Positions 32,423-36,174 of a stretch of 36,174 nt of DNA are shown here, piece by piece (within the stretch, counting starts at the first letter, position 1; each line of letters begins with the position of its first letter). Source of the DNA: Flavobacterium shii (GTDB lineage: Bacteria > Bacteroidota > Bacteroidia > Flavobacteriales > Flavobacteriaceae). Made by a program: the position numbers and the translations under genes. The notes beneath the pieces were generated by a model. That model saw nothing but the letters and a program-made list of their open reading frames with translations, had not been told where the DNA came from and made no database searches. Where the stretch lies: NCBI RefSeq assembly GCF_025847235.1, contig NZ_JAOZEW010000035.1:1-36174 (forward strand). Reading direction: 5' to 3'.

Positions 32423-32767
32423 TTATTTTACTTTGTTAAGTATTGCTTTGAAAGCTTCTGGGTGATTCATTGCTAAATCTGCAAGAACTTTACGGTTCAA
32501 TTCGATTCCGTTAGCTTTAACTTTCCCCATGAATTGAGAATAAGACATTCCTTCCAATCTAGCTCCAGCGTTGATACGTTGAATCCATAATGCACGGAAA
32601 TTTCTTTTATTCACTTTTCTGTCACGGTAAGCGTAGCACATTGCTTTCTCTACCGCATTTTTAGCAACTGTCCAAACGTTTTTACGTCTACCAAAGAAAC
32701 CTTTGGCTTGCTTCATTATCTTTTTTCTTCTTGCTCTTTTAGCAACTGAATTTACTGATCTTGGCAT
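32423..32767 (-). CDS. rplT: Ribosomal protein bL20
   Basis: 114 residues, usual length. The start MPRSVNSVAKRARRKKIMKQ, then AKGFFGRRKN and AMCYAYRDRKVNKRNFRALW, is diagnostic. It binds 23S rRNA early in assembly of the large subunit. It is the last gene of the thrS-infC-rpmI-rplT operon. In other bacteria L20 represses this operon at the mRNA, so the 100-base spacer before it deserves attention. Confidence 0.98.
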   Translation of the reverse strand: MPRSVNSVAKRARRKKIMKQAKGFFGRRKNVWTVAKNAVEKAMCYAYRDRKVNKRNFRALWIQRINAGARLEGMSYSQFMGKVKANGIELNRKVLADLAMNHPEAFKAILNKVK

Positions 32768-32867
32768 AATTTTTATGTGTTTTTGTAGATGGCGTCCCGA
32801 ATTTAATCAAGGGAACTTATTGGCCATACTCCAAGGTTATTTTTAAATGTTTTAACCTAAAGAATTA
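32768..32867 (-). other. Structured spacer between rpmI and rplT
   Basis: On the minus strand GTTCCC (32811-32816) can pair with GGGAC (32794-32798) around a 12-base loop, with one bulge. AGGTTA and TAACCT arms (32834-32839, 32853-32858) form another, longer-loop hairpin. The rpmI stop lies in a palindrome AAGAATTAT-TAG-ATAATTCTT (32860-32880). This may be a leader recognised by L20, but I see no certain match to a known class. Confidence 0.35.
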
Positions 32868-33065
32868 TTAGATAATTCTTAATTGTTGTTTGATGCTTTT
32901 CATATCTGTTTTGTGAACTAGCGCTGAATGTGTCAAAGCTAATTTACGTTTTTTAGATTTTTTAGTCAAGATGTGACTTTTAAAAGCATGCTTTCTTTTA
33001 ATCTTTCCAGAACCAGTAACTTTAAAACGTTTCTTGGCGCTAGATTTTGTTTTCATTTTAGGCAT
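32868..33065 (-). CDS. rpmI: Ribosomal protein bL35
   Basis: 65 residues, very basic. The start [20 protein letters not shown], then [22 protein letters not shown]-like, is typical for L35 of the large subunit. It lies between infC and rplT in the conserved operon. A 117-base spacer with short tandem repeats separates it from infC. Confidence 0.98.
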   Translation of the reverse strand: [65 protein letters not shown]

Positions 33066-33108
33066 TTTTCCTAGTGTTTTAATTTATTCTTACTTACTTA
33101 TTTTTTTT

Positions 33109-33182
33109 GTCTAAAGTTTAAATGTCTAAAGTTTAAAAGTCAACTTGTTAACTTTTGACTTTAGGACTTTCGGCTTTAAGAC
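33109..33182 (-). repeat. Short tandem repeats between infC and rpmI
   Basis: GTCTAAAGTTTAAAT (33109-33123) and GTCTAAAGTTTAAAA (33124-33138) are tandem 15-mers. They run into AAAGTCAA (33136-33143), which pairs with TTGACTTT (33155-33162), and into further degenerate GACTTTA-like heptamers up to the infC stop. It looks like a decaying GACTTTA minisatellite. Confidence 0.55.
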
Positions 33183-33740
33183 TTATTTCTTCTTCTTTGG
33201 AGCAATGAACATAATCATTCTCTTTCCTTCCAGAACTGGCATAGCTTCTACTTTACCGTGTTCTTCTAAATCTGTTGCTAAGCGTAATAATAAAATTTGT
33301 CCTTGATCTTTATAGATAATAGAACGTCCTTTAAAGAAAACGAAAGCTTTTAGTTTAGCACCCTCTTTCAGGAATTTCTCAGCATTCTTCCTCTTAAATT
33401 CATAATCATGCTCATCTGTCTGAGGACCAAAACGAATTTCTTTAACTACAACTTGCGTTGATTTAGCTTTTAAAACCTTATCACGTTTCTTTTGTTCGTA
33501 AACAAATTTCTTGTAATCCATGATTTTACAAACCGGTGGCTCAGCGTTTGGCGATATCTCAACTAGATCCAATTCAAATTGATCAGCTAAACGTAAAGCT
33601 TCTGCAAGCTTAAATACACCCGGTTCGATGTTTTCGCCTACTAGTCTTACTTCTTGTACACCACGAATAAGATTATTTATTCTGTGTGCATCTTTTTTTT
33701 CTACGCGAGGTTGGTAACCTCTGTTGCTTCTTATTGCTAT
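33183..33740 (-). CDS. infC: Translation initiation factor IF-3, AUA start
   Basis: The protein needs to start upstream of the first ATG in frame (33572), because residues for the whole IF-3 N-domain are encoded before it: RSNRGYQPRVEKKDAHRINN and VRLVGENIEPGVFKLAEAL. The only sensible start is ATA at 33738-33740, giving M-A-I-R-S-N and 185 residues, 16 bases after the thrS stop. The C-domain (DYKKFVYEQKKRDKVLKAKS, KEIRFGPQTDEHDYEFK) is normal. IF-3 rejects non-standard start codons, so an AUA start would allow self-repression, as known for AUU in enteric bacteria. No Shine-Dalgarno sequence is seen. Confidence 0.93.
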   Translation of the reverse strand: MAIRSNRGYQPRVEKKDAHRINNLIRGVQEVRLVGENIEPGVFKLAEALRLADQFELDLVEISPNAEPPVCKIMDYKKFVYEQKKRDKVLKAKSTQVVVKEIRFGPQTDEHDYEFKRKNAEKFLKEGAKLKAFVFFKGRSIIYKDQGQILLLRLATDLEEHGKVEAMPVLEGKRMIMFIAPKKKK

Positions 33741-33756
33741 GACTTTATAATTTAAG

Positions 33757-35703
33757 TTAAACTGTAAATACTTTTAATGTCTTTTTTATTTCTTCGTCTA
33801 CAATTGCGACAAATTCATCAATTGTAACTGTAATATTTCCTTTACCTTCTTGACCGTGACGACGAATAGAAATTGTTCCGTTTTTCTCCTCTTCCTCACC
33901 TACGATTAGCATAAACGGTAGTTTTTGCATTTCAGCATCTCTAATTTTCTTACCTATTGTTTCACTTCTGTTGTCAATTAGGGCGCGAATTTCGTGATTT
34001 TCTAGCAAATCTAAAACTTTTTTAGCATATATTTCATATTTCTCGCTCAAAGACAAGATTATAGCCTGTTCAGGCATTAGCCAAAGTGGGAAATTTCCTG
34101 CTGTGTGTTCTAGCAAAATTGCAATAAAACGTTCCATAGAACCAAAAGGTGCTCTGTGAATCATTACAGGTCTATGTAATTCATTGTCAGCTCCTTTGTA
34201 AGTTAATTCAAAACGCTCAGGTAAGTTGTAGTCAACCTGGATAGTTCCTAGTTGCCATTGTCTTCCTAAAGCATCCTTAACCATAAAATCTAGCTTAGGG
34301 CCGTAAAAAGCAGCTTCACCATACTCAACAACAGTGTTTAAGCCTTTGTCGGCAGCAGCATTGATAATTGCATTCTCAGCTTTTTCCCAGTTTTCATCAC
34401 TACCAATATATTTATCTCTATTTTCTTTATCACGTAAAGAAATCTGAGCCGTAAAGTTTTCAAAACCTAAAGAACCAAATACGTAAAGAACCAAGTCAAT
34501 TACCTTCTTAAACTCTTCATCCAACTGTTCAGGAGTACAAAAAATATGCGCATCATCCTGAGTAAACCCGCGCACGCGAGTTAAACCATGTAATTCACCA
34601 CTTTGTTCATATCTGTATACAGTACCAAATTCAGCATAACGCTTCGGTAAATCTTTATACGACCAAGGTCTTACGTTATAAATCTCACAGTGGTGAGGAC
34701 AGTTCATAGGTTTCAATAAAAACTCTTCCCCTTCAGCAGGAGTATGAATAGGTTGGAAACTATCAGCACCATATTTTGCATAGTGACCAGAAGTAACATA
34801 TAGTTCTTTTTGTCCAATATGTGGAGTGACCACTTGCTCGTAACCAGCTTTTTTCTGTGCTTTTTTCAAGAATTGCTCAAGTCTATCGCGTAAAGCAGCG
34901 CCTTTAGGTAGCCATAATGGTAAGCCGGCACCAACTTTTTGAGAAAAAGCAAATAATTCAAGTTCTTTACCTAATTTACGGTGATCACGACGTTTCGCCT
35001 CTTCAAGAAGTTCCAGGTATTCAGTTAAATCCTTTTGTTTAGGAAAAGAAGTTCCGTAAACACGAGTTAATTGTTTGTTTTTCTCATCACCTCTCCAATA
35101 AGCACCAGCAACACTCATGACTTTCATAGCCTTGATGATTCCAGTATTCGGAATATGACCACCACGGCATAAGTCAGTAAAAGTAGCATGATCACAAAAT
35201 GTGATTGTTCCGTCTTCAAGATTAGAGATTAATTCAGTTTTGTATACGTTATCCTTGTATAATTCCAAAGCTTCAGCTTTGCTTACAGGGCGCATTTTAA
35301 ATTCATGTTTGCCTCTTGAAATTTCAAGAACACGATCTTCAATCTTTTTAAAGTCAGCGTCAGTTATCTTTTGGTCACCAAAATCAACATCATAATAAAA
35401 ACCATTAGAGATAGCAGGTCCTAGAGTTAATTTAATTCCAGGAAAAAGCTCCTCAAGAGCTTGAGCCATTACGTGCGAAGTCGAGTGCCAAAAAGCTTTT
35501 TTACCTTCAGCATCATTCCATGTATATAAAATAAGACTACCATCCGTCGTCAGTGGAGTTTCGGTTTCAATAGTTGTACCATTAAAAGAAGCCGAAATAA
35601 CGTTTCGAGCAAATCCTTCACTAATGCTTTTCGCAACCTCCATAGGAGTTACGCCAGCAGCAAACTCTCTAATTGACCCATCGGGCAAAGTAATCTTAAT
35701 CAT
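33757..35703 (-). CDS. thrS: Threonyl-tRNA synthetase
   Basis: 648 residues, full length. TGS domain (about 1-61), the editing domain with HxxxH (WHSTSHVMAQ, His73/His77) and CRGGHIP. The class II catalytic core has MNCPHHCEIY, RYEQSGELHGLTRVRGFTQDDAHIF and RAPFGSMERF, followed by an anticodon-binding domain (about 535-640). It charges tRNA-Thr and removes mis-attached Ser. It is the first gene of the thrS-infC-rpmI-rplT operon, with a -7 element 21 bases upstream. Confidence 0.98.
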   Translation of the reverse strand: MIKITLPDGSIREFAAGVTPMEVAKSISEGFARNVISASFNGTTIETETPLTTDGSLILYTWNDAEGKKAFWHSTSHVMAQALEELFPGIKLTLGPAISNGFYYDVDFGDQKITDADFKKIEDRVLEISRGKHEFKMRPVSKAEALELYKDNVYKTELISNLEDGTITFCDHATFTDLCRGGHIPNTGIIKAMKVMSVAGAYWRGDEKNKQLTRVYGTSFPKQKDLTEYLELLEEAKRRDHRKLGKELELFAFSQKVGAGLPLWLPKGAALRDRLEQFLKKAQKKAGYEQVVTPHIGQKELYVTSGHYAKYGADSFQPIHTPAEGEEFLLKPMNCPHHCEIYNVRPWSYKDLPKRYAEFGTVYRYEQSGELHGLTRVRGFTQDDAHIFCTPEQLDEEFKKVIDLVLYVFGSLGFENFTAQISLRDKENRDKYIGSDENWEKAENAIINAAADKGLNTVVEYGEAAFYGPKLDFMVKDALGRQWQLGTIQVDYNLPERFELTYKGADNELHRPVMIHRAPFGSMERFIAILLEHTAGNFPLWLMPEQAIILSLSEKYEIYAKKVLDLLENHEIRALIDNRSETIGKKIRDAEMQKLPFMLIVGEEEEKNGTISIRRHGQEGKGNITVTIDEFVAIVDEEIKKTLKVFTV

Positions 35704-35723
35704 TGTTTATAATTTTATGAATG

Positions 35724-35731
35724 CAAATATA
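35724..35731 (-). promoter_or_regulatory. -7 promoter element for thrS
   Basis: TATATTTG on the minus strand fits TAnnTTTG and lies 21 bases upstream of the thrS ATG. An ATTG about 20 bases further up is a partial -33 match. Confidence 0.55.
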
Positions 35732-35797
35732 GTGGATTACAAAAATACATACAATATATATGTATAAGTTTATACTATATATAGGAGTAGATTTTTA

Positions 35798-35877
35798 TAA
35801 GGAGCTTAATCCTGCTATACGCTCCAATCTTTTATGCCGAACCACGGCATAAAAGGATTTCTGCTTCTATCAGGGCT
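35798..35877 (-). repeat. Structured intergenic repeat, copy 2
   Basis: On the minus strand it reads AGCCCTGATAGAAGCAGAAA, then TCC, a perfect 11-base hairpin (35829-35839 with 35845-35855, CTTTTATGCCG arms), AAAAGATTGGAGCG, TATAGCAGGATTAAGCTCC. No T-tract follows, so it is not a terminator. It shares the ATCCTTTT, stem-loop, AAAAGAT, AGCG-ATAGC skeleton with the copy at 3243-3321. Confidence 0.6.
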
Positions 35878-36174
35878 AGGAGAGTAAGTTTGGGTAATAA
35901 GAGGTGCTTTATAGTATAAGAAGTGTCTGGTATTTTGTGCTGACTATAATAATAGGTAAGTATAATGGTTTGGTTGCAATATTAAGGTAGGAATGTCTTG
36001 AATTTCTCTTTAGGATGGATGCAAAGAAGGCTTTTGTATCGATGAGTTATTAAAAAAGAGGGTGTTTTGGTGAATATCTTGTAATAATGATGTGTTTAGA
36101 GTTGGCTTTTTTATTGAAAACGCAAAACAGTTAAGAAAATTCTTAAAAATAGAGACTTTTGTTAAAATGTAAAC
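35878..36174. other. Gene-free end of the window
   Basis: About 300 bases with stops in all frames. No coding frame, promoter match, RNA gene or repeat that I can support. The region may be the tail of a long intergenic space or the start of a decayed gene. Confidence 0.4.

Noticed and set aside
35829..35855. Terminator on the hairpin near the end of the window
   Set aside because: No T-tract follows on either strand and the flanks match the copy at 3243, so it is better read as a structured repeat.

Overview
This window reads as chromosome of a low-GC member of Bacteroidota, most likely Flavobacterium. The reasons are the split transketolase, a SprB-repeat adhesin with a type IX secretion (T9SS) sorting tail, TPR-type sensor kinases, SCxNDDD lipoproteins, the near absence of Shine-Dalgarno sequences, and many promoters with the Bacteroidetes -7 element TAnnTTTG (one, at 2177-2208, also has the -33 TTTG at 20 bp). 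No prophage, IS element, CRISPR array, tRNA or rRNA was seen.

Layout. 1-9400 is housekeeping: a 45-base gene end, tktC/tktN (-), a YdjC/ChbG-type deacetylase (-), tgt, an LptF/LptG permease, an EamA transporter, accA and dnaB (+). 9413-15365 is surface and accessory: a small exported protein, a 1203-residue adhesin with ten SprB repeats, a PRMT-like methyltransferase and an orphan tail-collar protein. 15710-18297 is a signalling locus in which a small protein, a membrane protein and a histidine kinase are broken while the NarL-type response regulator is intact. 18301-20872 holds a 49-residue membrane peptide, an exported amidotransferase-like protein, an exported DNase I-fold hydrolase and a gene remnant. 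20985-29220 is the most unusual part. 29687-32315 is a sulfatase and a propeller-like protein between two related terminators. 32423-35703 is the thrS-infC-rpmI-rplT operon (-), with infC starting on AUA. The last 470 bases hold a structured repeat and no gene.

The 20985-29220 locus looks like one regulated system. Two paralogous mini-lipoproteins lie upstream of a TPR sensor kinase and its response regulator. On both sides are three promoters carrying the same near-palindrome (TTACGG-N4-CCGTAA type), each with its centre exactly 33 bp from the centre of a TAnnTTTG element. They face a secreted 52-residue basic protein and the tight operon behind it (Cys/His-rich protein, DUF4236, Excalibur-like, TerB-like, coiled-coil membrane protein, vWA-like lipoprotein), a two-helix membrane protein, and a 300-residue single-pass membrane protein. 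My inference is a local regulon for an envelope-associated TerB/vWA machine. The shared operator and spacing are seen directly; the function is not.
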